A stretch of DNA of 64,000 nucleotides from DATFFO01 sp963744905 (GTDB taxonomy: Bacteria; Actinomycetota; Acidimicrobiia; Spongiisociales; ZC4RG35). Below are positions 1-11,239 of this stretch, one piece after another; the stretch's first letter is position 1; each line of letters begins with the position of its first letter. A program made the position numbers and the translations under genes. The stretch spans positions 62,001 to 126,000 of the forward strand of contig CAVUUV010000007.1 in assembly GCA_963744905.1 (NCBI GenBank). Reading direction: 5' to 3'. The notes under the pieces were generated by a model. It did not search any database. It worked only from the letters and a program-made list of their open reading frames with translations, and was not told where the DNA came from.

Positions 1-52
1 TCTGTAGATACAAAGTGGCCTGTCCTCGGTTGGTGAACGGATTGAGCGTAGA

Positions 53-77
53 GGGTCGCCCTGGGGTGAGGCGACCC
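53..77 (-). terminator. Hairpin after hspR
   Basis: An 8-bp perfect inverted repeat (GGGTCGCC / GGCGACCC, 9-nt loop) lies 10 bp beyond the hspR stop codon. No clear T-run follows on the minus strand, so it may be a weak intrinsic terminator or an mRNA 3'-end stabiliser for the dnaK operon. Confidence 0.4.
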
Positions 78-86
78 GGGAGACTC

Positions 87-482
87 CTATTTGCGGGGAA
101 CGTCGGGGAGCAGGTTGGAGCGGAGCATGATCTCGTGGCGGTAGGAGCGGTGGATCTCACGTATCTTCTCATCCGCCTCGGCGCTGAGATCGTCGATCTT
201 CTCTTCCATCTTCTCCACCTCGCCCTTGAGTCGGTCGATCTCGTCCTGCAATTCCATGACCTGCTTGACCCCTTCCAGGTTCAGCCCCTGGCCGGTCAAT
301 TCGGCGATGAGACGCAGGCGCTCGATGTCCTCCTGGGAGTAGCGCCGGGTCCCCCCGGGGGTCCGATACGGCTCGATCAGCCCCCGGCGCTCGTAGATGC
401 GCAGCGTCTGGGGGTGCATGCCGGCCAGTTCGGCAGCCACCGAGATCACGAATACGGCTCTCTTGCGGGACCGATCGCTCAT
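87..482 (-). CDS. hspR: HspR, MerR-family heat-shock repressor
   Basis: 131-residue MerR-family DNA-binding protein. The winged-helix segment near residues 11-60 carries the HspR-type motif AAELAGMHPQTLRIYERRGL followed by an arginine-rich turn (GGTRRYS). Residues 75-115 form a charged coiled coil. In actinobacteria HspR represses the dnaK operon, with DnaK acting as co-repressor, and often clpB and lon too. It is the last gene of dnaK-grpE-dnaJ-hspR, 10 bp after dnaJ, the classical autoregulated arrangement. The ATG start has only a weak GGTGG ribosome site, consistent with translation coupled to dnaJ. Confidence 0.94.
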   Translation of the reverse strand: MSDRSRKRAVFVISVAAELAGMHPQTLRIYERRGLIEPYRTPGGTRRYSQEDIERLRLIAELTGQGLNLEGVKQVMELQDEIDRLKGEVEKMEEKIDDLSAEADEKIREIHRSYRHEIMLRSNLLPDVPRK

Positions 483-492
483 GGCACCACCA

Positions 493-1638
493 TCATTCCA
501 GGTACGGCTCGAAGTGGCCGCGCATGTCGGCGGTCTCGTAGGTGTCGAGCTGCTCGAGCAACTTCTTCTCGTCCTTGGAGAGCTTGTCGGGAACCTGGAT
601 CTCCACCCGGGCCAAGAGGTCTCCGGGTCGTCCCCTGCCGCCGGTCACACCCCTGCCCCGTACCCGGAACACCTTTCCCGACTGGGTGCCGGGGGGGATC
701 TTGATTCGCACCGATCCGTTCATGGTGGGCACGTTCAGCTTGGTTCCAAGGGCCGCCTCCGAGAAGGAAATGGGAACCGTCACGGTCAGGTTGTTGCCCG
801 ACCTCCCGAAGATGGGATGGGGGGTGACGTGGACCTTGACCAGCAGGTCCCCGGGAGGGCCTCCGTTGCGACCCGGCCCGCCCTTGCCGGCCAGGCGGAT
901 GGTGGCGCCATCCTTGACCCCGGCCGGGATGCGGACGTTGATGGACCGGGTACGTACCTCCGAGCCCGATCCACGACATACGGTGCACGGTTCATCGATG
1001 ATCACTCCCGATCCCCGGCATTGCGGGCAGGCCTCGCTGAAGGAGAAGAAGCCCTGGTTGCGGGCCACCGAGCCGGTCCCGCCACAGGTGGGACAGCTCT
1101 GGGGACGGCTGGGGGGCTCGGCCCCGGTCCCACCGCAGTGGGAGCAGGCCGCCTGGCCCCGCACCTGAAGGGTGGTGGTCAGACCGGAGAAGGCCTCGTC
1201 GAACGAGATGGTCAAGTCCGACGACGAATCGGTGCCGCGGACCGGTGCCGCCCCCGAGCGGCGGCCACCCCGGGCTCCGGCTCCGCCGAACAGGTCGCCA
1301 AGCCCGCCCAAACCTCCGAACAAGTCGGACAGGTCTTCGACCCTGACCTGTTGCTGGCCCCCGAATCCGCCACCGCCGAAGCCTCCGCCTGCGAAGGCGC
1401 CGGAGGAGGCCAACCTCCTGACCTGGTCGTATTCCTTGCGCTGCTCGGGGTCTGACAGCGTGGCGTAGGCCTCCGACACCTCCTTGAATCGTTCCTCGGC
1501 GGTGGCATCGCCGGGATTGGCGTCGGGATGGAGCTTCTGGGCAAGCTTGCGGTAGGCGCGCTTGATCTCGTCCTGGGGGGCATCTTGGGCCACTCCCAGG
1601 ACCGAGTAGAAGTCCTTCTCGACCCACTCTCGGTTCAT
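493..1638 (-). CDS. dnaJ: Chaperone protein DnaJ (Hsp40)
   Basis: 381-residue type I DnaJ, which stimulates DnaK ATPase and delivers unfolded clients. The J domain (residues 5-70) has the essential HPD in KLHPDANPGD. A Gly/Phe-rich linker (about 80-125) follows, then the zinc domain with four CxxCxGxG-type repeats (CSHCGGTG, CPTCGGTG, CPQCRGSG, CTVCRGSG) and the C-terminal substrate-binding domain. The length is normal for the family. It begins 4 bp after the grpE stop, so translation is probably coupled. Third gene of the heat-shock operon. Confidence 0.97.
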   Translation of the reverse strand: MNREWVEKDFYSVLGVAQDAPQDEIKRAYRKLAQKLHPDANPGDATAEERFKEVSEAYATLSDPEQRKEYDQVRRLASSGAFAGGGFGGGGFGGQQQVRVEDLSDLFGGLGGLGDLFGGAGARGGRRSGAAPVRGTDSSSDLTISFDEAFSGLTTTLQVRGQAACSHCGGTGAEPPSRPQSCPTCGGTGSVARNQGFFSFSEACPQCRGSGVIIDEPCTVCRGSGSEVRTRSINVRIPAGVKDGATIRLAGKGGPGRNGGPPGDLLVKVHVTPHPIFGRSGNNLTVTVPISFSEAALGTKLNVPTMNGSVRIKIPPGTQSGKVFRVRGRGVTGGRGRPGDLLARVEIQVPDKLSKDEKKLLEQLDTYETADMRGHFEPYLE

Positions 1639-1642
1639 CGCC

Positions 1643-2239
1643 TCAGTCCTCGTACTCGAGCGCCACCAGTGCGGGGCGGACCAGACGGTCCTTGAGTTTG
1701 TACCCTCGCCTCAGCTCCTCGCTGACCATGAGACGGCCTTCTCCCTCCGAAGGAGAAACCACGGCCTCATGGATCTCGGGATCGAAGGGCTCGCCCTCGC
1801 TCGGGACGATTTCGAGCCCCAGGTTGGCCAGTATTCCCAGCAGCTGGTCATGGGTGCGCAACATGCCCGCCAGCAGCTTCCTCTCGGACTCGGTCGAGGC
1901 CTCCACCGCCACGGCGGCGTCGAAGCTGTCCAGGGCGGGCAGCAGATCAGCCACCACCCGCTCTGCTGCCCGCTGGGTGGTCTCGGACTGCTCGCGGATG
2001 GCACGTCGACGGAAGTTGTCGAAGTCGGCCGCCACCCGTTTCAGGTCGTCCAGATAGGACGATGCCTCTTCCCGGGCCTCGGCCAGCTTGGTCAGGAGCA
2101 GCTCCCGAGCTGCCTGGGCATCCTCGGGCAGGTCCAGTCCCAGGTCCGCGGCAGTCGGCAGTTCGGCGGTGACCACCTCAGGGTGGCCTTCCGACACCAC
2201 CTCTGCCTCCACGGCCGCTTCGGATCCTGGTTCGGTCAT
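1643..2239 (-). CDS. grpE: Nucleotide exchange factor GrpE
   Basis: 198-residue GrpE, the ADP/ATP exchange factor for DnaK. After an acidic, poorly conserved N-terminus comes the long dimerising helix (about 65-115, containing the family pattern DFDNFRRRA) and then the beta-wing, with EGEPFDPEIHEAV matching the conserved F-P-HEA region. The frame is open further upstream, including an ATG at 2329 that would overlap the end of dnaK, but that stretch is arginine/proline-rich and unlike GrpE. I prefer ATG 2239 on family length; its ribosome site is weak, so the start is uncertain. Confidence 0.92.
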   Translation of the reverse strand: MTEPGSEAAVEAEVVSEGHPEVVTAELPTAADLGLDLPEDAQAARELLLTKLAEAREEASSYLDDLKRVAADFDNFRRRAIREQSETTQRAAERVVADLLPALDSFDAAVAVEASTESERKLLAGMLRTHDQLLGILANLGLEIVPSEGEPFDPEIHEAVVSPSEGEGRLMVSEELRRGYKLKDRLVRPALVALEYED

Positions 2240-2318
2240 GTCGACCACCGATCGTCGATGGTGGTCCGCCCCGGGTGGCCGTCGAGCCACCCGGGGACGA
2301 AACCGGTACTCGGACCGA

Positions 2319-4157
2319 TCACGACTCATCACCCTCGTCGATGATCTCGGCGTCCACGACCTCTTCGTCGCCGGCCGCGTCCTGGGCCCCCGCCCCGGCC
2401 CCGGTGGCTTGAGCCTGCTCGGCGGCCTCCTGGTACATCCGCGTAAACGCACCCTGGGAGACCTGGGCCAGGTGCTCCATCTTGGAGCGGAGGTCCTCAG
2501 TCGAGGTGTCCTCGGAGGCCACGGCGTCCCTCAAGTCGGCCATGGCCGACTCGATGGGTGACTTCTCGTCTTCGGTCAGCTTGTCGCCCTGCTCGGACAG
2601 CACCTTCTCGGTCTGATTGACCAGCTGCTCGGCCTGGTTGCGGGTCTCCACCGCCTCCCGCCGCTTGCGGTCCTCCTCGGCATACGACTCGGCATCCTTG
2701 ACCATCCGGTCGATCTCGTCCGAGGCCAGGGCCGAACCGCCGGTGATGGTCATGGCCTGCTCCTTGCCGGTGGCCTTGTCCTTGGCGTTCACGTTGACGA
2801 TTCCGTTGGCGTCGATATCGAAGGTGACCTCGATCTGGGGCACGCCCATCGGGGCGGGAGGGAGACCGGTGAGCCGGAACTTGCCCAGGCTCTTGTTGTC
2901 GGCCGCCATCGCTCGCTCACCCTGCAGTACGTGGATCTCGACTTCGGGCTGGTTGTTCTCGGCCGTGGTGAAGATCTCGGACTTGCGGGTGGGGATGGTC
3001 GTGTTGCGCTCGATCATCTTGGTCATGACGCCGCCCTTGGTCTCGATGCCCAGGGTCAGGGGCGTCACATCCAGCAAGAGGACATCCTTGACGTCGCCCT
3101 TGAGCACGCCGGCCTGGATGGCGGCGCCGGCCGCTACCACCTCATCGGGGTTGACACCCTTGTGGGGTTCCTTGCCGGTCAGTTCCCGCACCACCTCCTG
3201 CACGGAGGGCATGCGGGTGGAGCCGCCCACCAATACCACGTGGTCGATCTCGGAGACCTGGATCCCGGCGTCCTTGATGGCCTGTCGGAAGGGAGACTTG
3301 GTTCGATCCAACAGATCGGCAGACATCTTCTCGAATTCCGAGCGGGTCAGCTTCTGCTGGAGATGGAGGGGGCCCTCGGCGGTGGCGGTGATGAAGGGCA
3401 GGTTGATCTCGGTCTCGGACACCGAGGACAGCTCGATCTTCGCCTTCTCAGCCGCCTCCTTGAGCCGCTGAACCGCCATCCGGTCCTTGCTCAGGTCGAC
3501 TCCGTGGTCGTTGTCGAACGTCTTGACCAGCCAGTCGATGATGACCTGGTCCCAGTCGTCTCCGCCCAGCTTGGTGTCACCCATGGTCGACTTGACCTCG
3601 AACACGCCCTCTCCGATCTCCAGGACGGAGACGTCGAAGGTGCCGCCGCCGAGGTCGAAGACGAGGATGGTCTGGTCGCCTTCCTTGTCCAGCCCGTAGG
3701 CCAGTGAGGCGGCGGTGGGCTCGTTGATGATCCGGGACACGTTGAGCCCGGCGATCTGGCCGGCCTCCTTGGTGGCCTGGCGCTGGGCGTCGTTGAAGTA
3801 GGCGGGCACCGTGATGACGGCGTCGGTGACGGTGTCACCCAGATAGGACTCGGCGTCCCGCTTCAGCTTCATGAGGATCCGGGCCGAGATCTCCTGGGGG
3901 GTGTAGGTCTTGCCGTCGGCCTCTATCTTCCAGTCCTCGCCCATGTGGCGTTTGATGGAACGAACGGTCTTGTCGGGGTTGGTTATGGCCTGACGCTTGG
4001 CCACCTCGCCCACCAGTATCTCCCCGTCCTTGAAGGCCACCACCGATGGGGTGGTGCGGGATCCCTCCGCGTTGGGTATGACGGTCGGGTCGCCTCCCTC
4101 CAGGGTGGCGATGACCGAGTTGGTGGTTCCGAGGTCGATACCTACTACTCGAGCCAT
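2319..4157 (-). CDS. dnaK: Chaperone protein DnaK (Hsp70)
   Basis: 612-residue Hsp70. The ATPase domain (1-360) starts GIDLGTTNSVIA and contains IINEPTAASLAYGLDK and the phosphate-2 loop LVFDLGGGTFDVS. The hydrophobic linker VLLLDVTPLTLG leads to the peptide-binding domain, and an acidic, alanine-rich lid ends the protein. The length is typical for actinobacteria. The ATG has a strong purine-rich ribosome site (AAGGAAAGGA, about 8 nt upstream). First gene of the operon, divergent from lon; probably repressed by HspR. Confidence 0.99.
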   Translation of the reverse strand: MARVVGIDLGTTNSVIATLEGGDPTVIPNAEGSRTTPSVVAFKDGEILVGEVAKRQAITNPDKTVRSIKRHMGEDWKIEADGKTYTPQEISARILMKLKRDAESYLGDTVTDAVITVPAYFNDAQRQATKEAGQIAGLNVSRIINEPTAASLAYGLDKEGDQTILVFDLGGGTFDVSVLEIGEGVFEVKSTMGDTKLGGDDWDQVIIDWLVKTFDNDHGVDLSKDRMAVQRLKEAAEKAKIELSSVSETEINLPFITATAEGPLHLQQKLTRSEFEKMSADLLDRTKSPFRQAIKDAGIQVSEIDHVVLVGGSTRMPSVQEVVRELTGKEPHKGVNPDEVVAAGAAIQAGVLKGDVKDVLLLDVTPLTLGIETKGGVMTKMIERNTTIPTRKSEIFTTAENNQPEVEIHVLQGERAMAADNKSLGKFRLTGLPPAPMGVPQIEVTFDIDANGIVNVNAKDKATGKEQAMTITGGSALASDEIDRMVKDAESYAEEDRKRREAVETRNQAEQLVNQTEKVLSEQGDKLTEDEKSPIESAMADLRDAVASEDTSTEDLRSKMEHLAQVSQGAFTRMYQEAAEQAQATGAGAGAQDAAGDEEVVDAEIIDEGDES

Positions 4158-4347
4158 GGTGTCGATTCCTTTCCTTGGTTTCTAAGACTGCTTGGCAACC
4201 TGGCACACAGTACAACCTGAGTCACCCTATGTCATATTTCATAAATCTGTACGATAGGATTTTTGGCTTTGAGCCTGCCGGGTAGGAATATCACCCCGAC
4301 GCGGCAGGTTTGACCTATGCAACTGAAACAGACCTACAGAGGAACCC
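4158..4347. promoter_or_regulatory. Divergent dnaK / lon control region
   Basis: 190 bp between the two starts must hold both promoters. The clearest structure is an inverted repeat, CCTGCCG at 4274-4280 and CGGCAGG at 4302-4308 (21-nt spacer), on the lon side. A half-site resembling the HspR HAIR consensus (CTTGAGT) occurs as CCTGAGT at 4215-4221, but no full CTTGAGT-N7-ACTCAAG is present. The middle of the region is A/T-richer than its surroundings. lon has an AGAGGAA ribosome site. Shared HspR control is inferred from family knowledge, not shown by a consensus operator. Confidence 0.6.
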
Positions 4348-6645
<2,298 letters not shown>

Positions 6646-6996
6646 GCTGACACCTCGGCTTCGCCCGACCCCTTCGGGGTCGCCGGCCCCTACCCCGCTG
6701 CTTCGCAGCAGGGTCCCCTTCCTTGCGCCAGTCTCGCTCCGCCTCGTGGCGGGACAAAGGTTCGTCTACCCTGGGGTCGTCCCCCTACCTGTGCGCAGGG
6801 CTGCTTCGTCGGCGGGGGTGGGACCCCGGTTCCCCCTCCTGTCCGCTCCGCTCCGTGTGGGGACAAAGGTTCGTCCCCTGGGTCGTCCCCCTACCCCGCT
6901 GCTTCGCAGCGGGGGCCCGCTCCCTCTCGCTCCGCTCGTGGGGGACAAAGGTCTGTCTCCCTGCTTGCAGGGGGAAGGTAGGGGGTGCCTTCAGCC
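6646..6996. repeat. Composite hairpin repeat region after lon
   Basis: About 350 bp without a credible gene. It starts with a hairpin (CGACCCC / GGGGTCG, 6666-6682) that may terminate lon. Then come about three degenerate units, each with a GC-rich stem (for example CCGCTGCTTCGCAGCGG) and the motif GGGACAAAGGTTCGTC, found at 6751-6766, at 6860-6875 and, degenerate, at 6942-6957. The end (near 6957-6990, CCTGCTTGCAGGGGGAAGG) is shared with the intergenic region at 17.34 kb. The first 40 bp reappear inverted near 39.73-39.77 kb. This is a dispersed, structured intergenic repeat family. Confidence 0.7.
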
Positions 6997-8553
6997 TCAA
7001 CGGGTGTAGATCCGCGTGGTGCGGGGAGGGACAGCCGCCTCGTCGGTGGCTTCTTTCATGCCGGTGTCGAAGATCAGGGTGGTGGCCGGGTCGAGATCGA
7101 CTTCGACTCCCGAGTCGGTCAAATTGGCGACCACGGTCAAATCCCGGCGCCGGAAGGCGACCACGCCGGGGCCGGCCTCGAGCCACTCTGCGGGGCCCAG
7201 GCTGCCCACTTCCTGTCGGCGACGGAGTTGCAGAAATCGCCGGTAGAGGTTCAGGGTGGAGCCGGGGTCTTCCCGCTGCACCGCCACCGTGTCCCCGGGT
7301 GGCCGCAGCGCGCAACGTAGCCACGCCCGCTCGGCGGTGGTGAAGCCCTGGCCGGGGCCCGGCTCCCACGGCATCGGCGTACGGCACGGATCGCGTCCCT
7401 CGTGATGGGCCTCCATGCCAACCGGGTCCTGGACATCGGCCGGGTCCACGTAACCGTTCTCCAGACCGAGTTCTTCGCCCTGATAGAGAAAGGGCATGCC
7501 GGGAAGCATGGCCAGGGCGGTCCACAGGGCGATGGCCCTGGAGAGGCCCTCATCTCCTCCACCGAAGCGGGTGGCGGGCCGGTGCTCGTCATGGCTGGCG
7601 ATGGACCAGGCGAACCCGGTCGGGGCGGCTCTGACCCAGTGGCGGATCTCGTCGGCGAAGGCGACCGGATCCCAGGGGCGGCGGTTGAGAGCGAAGAACA
7701 GGGCCCAGTCGAGCCCCCCGACATTCATATATGCCGCGCTGCGCTCAGCATCGGTCAGGTAGACCTCGCCCAGCAGGCAGATCTCGGACCCGCCCGGGAG
7801 GCTCTTCCATCGACGGTAGATGTCGCGGTTGGTGGGCTGGTCCTGGTCGTAGAGATGGTCGAAGGCTTTGTATGCCTGTCGGGGAGTCGGATTGGCGGGC
7901 AGCGGCTCGATCTGGGGATTGTCGGCGAAACTGGGATGTTTCATCAGGGCATGTGCCACGTCTATCCGGAAGCCGTCGACGCCCCGCTCCATCCAGAAGG
8001 TGAGGATGCGGTCGAACTCGGCCCGCACCGCCTCGCTGGCCCAGTTGAGGTCGGGCTGTTGGGGAAGGAACAGGTGGCAGTAGTACTCCCCGCTGGCCGG
8101 GTCGAGGGTCCAGGCGGGGCCGCCGAAGTTGGAGATCCAGTTGTTGGGCGGGCCTCCGTCGGGACCCGGGGGACGGAAGATGTAGTAGTCCCGGTAGGGA
8201 CTGGTCGGATCCGCCAGGGCCTGAAGGAACCAGGGATGTCGGTCGGAGGTGTGGTTGGGGACGATGTCGATCATCACCCGCAACCCGAGTTGCCTGGCCC
8301 GTTCTACCAACCGATCGAAGGTGTCCAGGTCGCCGAACTGGGGGTCGATGTCGGTGTAGTCCATGACGTCGTAGCCGAAATCCGCCTGCGGGGAGGGATA
8401 GAAGGGCGTGACCCACACCACGTCCACCCCCAGCCAGGCCAGATGATCCAGCCGCTCGATCAGCCCGGCGAAGTCGCCGATCCCGTCGCCGTTGCCGTCG
8501 GCGAATGAGCGGATGTACACCTCGTAGCCGACGGCGTTGGTCCACCAGTGCAT
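6997..8553 (-). CDS. GH13 alpha-glucosidase / alpha-amylase family enzyme
   Basis: 518-residue glycoside hydrolase of the GH13 oligo-1,6-glucosidase/alpha-glucosidase group. Visible GH13 regions are region I DIVPNHTSDRHPW (about 98-110), region II GFRIDVAHA with the nucleophile Asp, region III LLGEVYL with the acid/base Glu, and region IV as SHDEHRPATR, where the usual NHD is SHD. No signal peptide, so it is cytoplasmic. It is divergent from a LacI regulator and next to an alpha-glucoside-type ABC transporter, so it probably hydrolyses the imported sugar (maltose, trehalose or similar). The exact substrate cannot be read from the sequence. Confidence 0.93.
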   Translation of the reverse strand: MHWWTNAVGYEVYIRSFADGNGDGIGDFAGLIERLDHLAWLGVDVVWVTPFYPSPQADFGYDVMDYTDIDPQFGDLDTFDRLVERARQLGLRVMIDIVPNHTSDRHPWFLQALADPTSPYRDYYIFRPPGPDGGPPNNWISNFGGPAWTLDPASGEYYCHLFLPQQPDLNWASEAVRAEFDRILTFWMERGVDGFRIDVAHALMKHPSFADNPQIEPLPANPTPRQAYKAFDHLYDQDQPTNRDIYRRWKSLPGGSEICLLGEVYLTDAERSAAYMNVGGLDWALFFALNRRPWDPVAFADEIRHWVRAAPTGFAWSIASHDEHRPATRFGGGDEGLSRAIALWTALAMLPGMPFLYQGEELGLENGYVDPADVQDPVGMEAHHEGRDPCRTPMPWEPGPGQGFTTAERAWLRCALRPPGDTVAVQREDPGSTLNLYRRFLQLRRRQEVGSLGPAEWLEAGPGVVAFRRRDLTVVANLTDSGVEVDLDPATTLIFDTGMKEATDEAAVPPRTTRIYTR

Positions 8554-8599
8554 GGTCGGGGAGAGTACCGGTCAGCCATCCGGCCCACCGACTGCTTCC

Positions 8600-8650
8600 T
8601 TGACCCCGTCCGGGTCCGGGCTTACATTCGGACCACTGAATGAGCACTCA
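8600..8650 (+). promoter_or_regulatory. Putative lacI promoter and operator-like palindrome
   Basis: A -35-like TTGACC (8600-8605) and -10-like TACATT (8623-8628) are separated by 17 bp. A TGAG-CA-CTCA inverted repeat (8641-8650) sits just downstream, before the GTG start at 8654. The position would suit autoregulation. Assigned by eye only. Confidence 0.4.
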
Positions 8651-8653
8651 AGG

Positions 8654-9667
8654 GTGACCGGCGTCTCCACCATCGAGGATGTGGCCAGGAAGGCTGGGGT
8701 CTCGGTTGCGACGGTCAGCAGGGCCTTGCGAGGCCTACCCCATGTTTCGCCCAGCACCCGCGCCCGGGTCCAACAGATCGCTGACCAGCTCGATTACCGG
8801 GCCAATCCCCACGCTTCCCGGCTAGCCGCTCGCCGCAGCGGGACGATCGGCGTGGCCCTTCCCATCGTCAACTCGTGGTTCTACGGCAACATCCTGGCGG
8901 GCATCGAGGCGGCCGTGTCCGGAGACCAACTCGATATGCATCTGCTCACCGTCGACGGGCCCGAGGCAATGAAGCGCTTCGTGTCCGATCTGCCCGGCCT
9001 GGCCAAGAAGGTCGACGGTCTGGTGGTCGTGGACCTCTTTCTCTACGACGACATGTGGGAGGCGTTGGCCGACAGCGGGATGGCCGTGGCCACGGTCGGG
9101 GTCGACACGGGCCTTTTCGACGCGGTGCTGATCGACAATCTCGGCTCGGCCCGGATGGCGGCCGACCACCTTCTGGCTCTCGGTCATAGGCGCCTGGCGT
9201 TCATCGGCGGAGGCGTGGACGAATCCCTCGAGTTCGAATCTGCCCCCCTCCGCCGCCAGGGGCTCATGGAGGCTCTCGACGCGGTCGACGGGGAACTGAC
9301 CGAACTGGCCGGAGGCTTCAGCGTCGAGGGAGGCTGTGAGGCGATGGCAGAGCTTCTCGGAGGCACCGACCCCCCCACCGCCGTGTTCTGCGCTTCGGAC
9401 GAGATGGCAATCGGAGCGCTGATGGCGACACGGCAGGCGGGTTTGGAAGTCCCCCGGCATCTTTCGGTGGTCGGCTTCGACGATCACGCCGTGGCTGCGG
9501 CAGTCGACCTGACCACGATCCATCAGCCGGTTTCGGGGATGGCGGCCCGGGCGGCCGACATGGTGCTGGAAAGGGTGGGGGGACAATCACACGGTCCCCG
9601 TCGGGCGGTCCTGGAAACCGAGTTGATCGTGCGGGGATCGACCGGGTCCCCTCCTCGCCGCGATTGA
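8654..9667 (+). CDS. LacI-family transcriptional regulator
   Basis: 337-residue sugar-responsive repressor. The N-terminal helix-turn-helix is typical: STIEDVARKAGVSVATVSRA, then hinge-helix residues around ANPHASRLAARR. The periplasmic-binding-protein-like effector domain follows (about 60-330). I place the start at GTG 8654 because the HTH normally begins within five residues of the N-terminus; the frame is open upstream but that sequence does not resemble the family. It lies between the divergent GH13 glucosidase and the sugar ABC operon and probably controls both, through the cre-like site at 9755-9768. Confidence 0.93.
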   Translation: MTGVSTIEDVARKAGVSVATVSRALRGLPHVSPSTRARVQQIADQLDYRANPHASRLAARRSGTIGVALPIVNSWFYGNILAGIEAAVSGDQLDMHLLTVDGPEAMKRFVSDLPGLAKKVDGLVVVDLFLYDDMWEALADSGMAVATVGVDTGLFDAVLIDNLGSARMAADHLLALGHRRLAFIGGGVDESLEFESAPLRRQGLMEALDAVDGELTELAGGFSVEGGCEAMAELLGGTDPPTAVFCASDEMAIGALMATRQAGLEVPRHLSVVGFDDHAVAAAVDLTTIHQPVSGMAARAADMVLERVGGQSHGPRRAVLETELIVRGSTGSPPRRD

Positions 9668-9723
9668 TCGAGAAACTTGGCTCGTTTCGTGGCCGTCAGA
9701 CCGCTGCTGAGGGGCCCTTCCAC

Positions 9724-9768
9724 TTGACGTCGGGGCGGCGGCCAACATAGTGTCCGAAAACGCTTACA
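9724..9768 (+). promoter_or_regulatory. Promoter with cre-like LacI-family operator
   Basis: TTGACG (9724-9729) and ATAGTG (9747-9752), 17 bp apart, make a plausible promoter for the transporter operon. Immediately downstream, 9755-9768 reads on the minus strand TGTAAGCGTTTTCG, matching the LacI/CcpA-type consensus TGWAANCGNTNWCA at 13 of 14 positions with the central CG. A repressor bound here would cover the transcription start. Confidence 0.6.
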
Positions 9769-9852
9769 GCGCGTCTTCCAGACGGGCGGGAGATCTACGA
9801 TCTCCGAGCGCGGCTCGATGAGCCGAGAAACTAGACACAACGAGGAGGAAGA

Positions 9853-11202
9853 ATGCGGAAGAGGTCCAGATTATGGGCCGTGGCCGTGGTTCTCGCCATG
9901 GTCATCGCCGCTTGCGGTGGCACCAGCACAGAGACGACCACTGGAGGTGGTGGCACTGAGACCACCGGCGGCGGTGGTGGTGGAGGAGCCAATACCGGCG
10001 AGGTCTCGGTGTTCGGCGCCCCGACCGGAGCCGAGGGTGACGCCATCCAGCAGGTGATCGAGGAACAGATCAACAGCCAGGCGGATTACACGGCAACGTA
10101 CGAGGGGTCCGACTCCTTCGAGTCGCAGATCCAGATCCAGATCGAGGGTGGCTCGCCGCCCGACGTCGCCATCTGGCCCCAGCCCGGCGCCGTGGTGGAG
10201 CAGGCCAAGAACGGGAACCTCGTGGCCCTGGAGGATCTCGGTTACAACATCGACGATCTGACTTCGATCTTTGGTGACTATCTCATGTCGCTGGGTGAGT
10301 ACAACGGGAAGCACTACGGGATTCCGACCAACGTCAACTTCAAGAGCGCCATCTGGTACAACGTTCCCGCCTGGGATTCGGCCGGATACACGCCGCCCGA
10401 GACGTGGGCGGACATGATCGCCCTGAGCGACAAGATGGTTCAGGACGGCAATACGCCGTGGTGTGTCGGCTTCGGCTCCGAGGCTGCCACCGGCTGGCCG
10501 GGAACCGACTGGATGGAGAACATCGTTCTTCGTCAGTCCGGCCCCGACGTCTATGACCAGTGGGTCACCAACGAGGTCAAGTTCACGGATCAGCCGATCA
10601 TGGACGCCGGCAAGACCTTCGGCGACCTCCTGTTCGGCGACAACGACCAGTTCGTCCTCGGTGGCGCCGCCCAGGTGCCGTCGATCGACTTCCGTGACGC
10701 GCCGGATCCGATGTTCAACGACCCACCCTCGTGCTACATGACCGGCCTGTGGACGTTCATCACCAACTTCTTCCCCGAAGGCGTGACGGCGTTGGAGGAC
10801 TACAACTTCTTCCCCTTCCCGACCATCGACGGAAATGGTGGAGCGTTGATCGGTGGCGAGTTGGCCGGGGTGCTCAACAACCGGCCCGAGGTGCTGGACT
10901 TCGTCAAGAGATTCGTCTCCAAGGACGTGCAGTGCGCCCAGGGCTCGATCGAGGGTATCGCCCGGATCTCGCCCAATATCGAGGTGGGTTCCGACTGCTA
11001 CAGGGACCAGTTGATCGGCCAGGCGGCCGACACCATCACCACGGCGTTGTCCGACGGGACGGCTCGATTCGACGCCTCCGACCTGATGGATCCCGCCGTT
11101 GGGCAGGGAACCTTCTGGCAGGCGATGATCGACTACGCCACCGGCGGGCCCGACAGCCTGCAGGCGGCGATGGAGAAGGCACAGTCCGGCTTCTCAGGCT
11201 GA
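9853..11202 (+). CDS. ABC transporter sugar-binding lipoprotein (family 1 SBP)
   Basis: 449-residue extracellular solute-binding protein. The signal peptide ends in a lipobox (VIAAC, Cys near residue 21), followed by a Thr/Gly-rich linker (about 22-50) and a large-cleft family 1 binding domain, with the typical segment GGSPPDVAIWPQPG. A strong AGGAGGAAG ribosome site precedes the ATG. It delivers alpha-glucosides to the two permeases downstream; the resemblance is to the AglE group. A strong hairpin separates it from the permease genes, which commonly gives more binding protein than permease. Confidence 0.93.
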   Translation: MRKRSRLWAVAVVLAMVIAACGGTSTETTTGGGGTETTGGGGGGGANTGEVSVFGAPTGAEGDAIQQVIEEQINSQADYTATYEGSDSFESQIQIQIEGGSPPDVAIWPQPGAVVEQAKNGNLVALEDLGYNIDDLTSIFGDYLMSLGEYNGKHYGIPTNVNFKSAIWYNVPAWDSAGYTPPETWADMIALSDKMVQDGNTPWCVGFGSEAATGWPGTDWMENIVLRQSGPDVYDQWVTNEVKFTDQPIMDAGKTFGDLLFGDNDQFVLGGAAQVPSIDFRDAPDPMFNDPPSCYMTGLWTFITNFFPEGVTALEDYNFFPFPTIDGNGGALIGGELAGVLNNRPEVLDFVKRFVSKDVQCAQGSIEGIARISPNIEVGSDCYRDQLIGQAADTITTALSDGTARFDASDLMDPAVGQGTFWQAMIDYATGGPDSLQAAMEKAQSGFSG

Positions 11203-11239
11203 GTTAGCAGCTCACCTAGATGAGTCGATGAAGAAACTG

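Noticed and set aside
2240..2452. N-terminal extension of GrpE
   Set aside because: Basic, proline-rich and overlapping the end of dnaK; no GrpE has such a lead and family length supports 2239.
9225..9245. tRNA-like TTCGAATCT string
   Set aside because: It is inside the LacI gene, and no cloverleaf with acceptor or anticodon stems can be formed around it.
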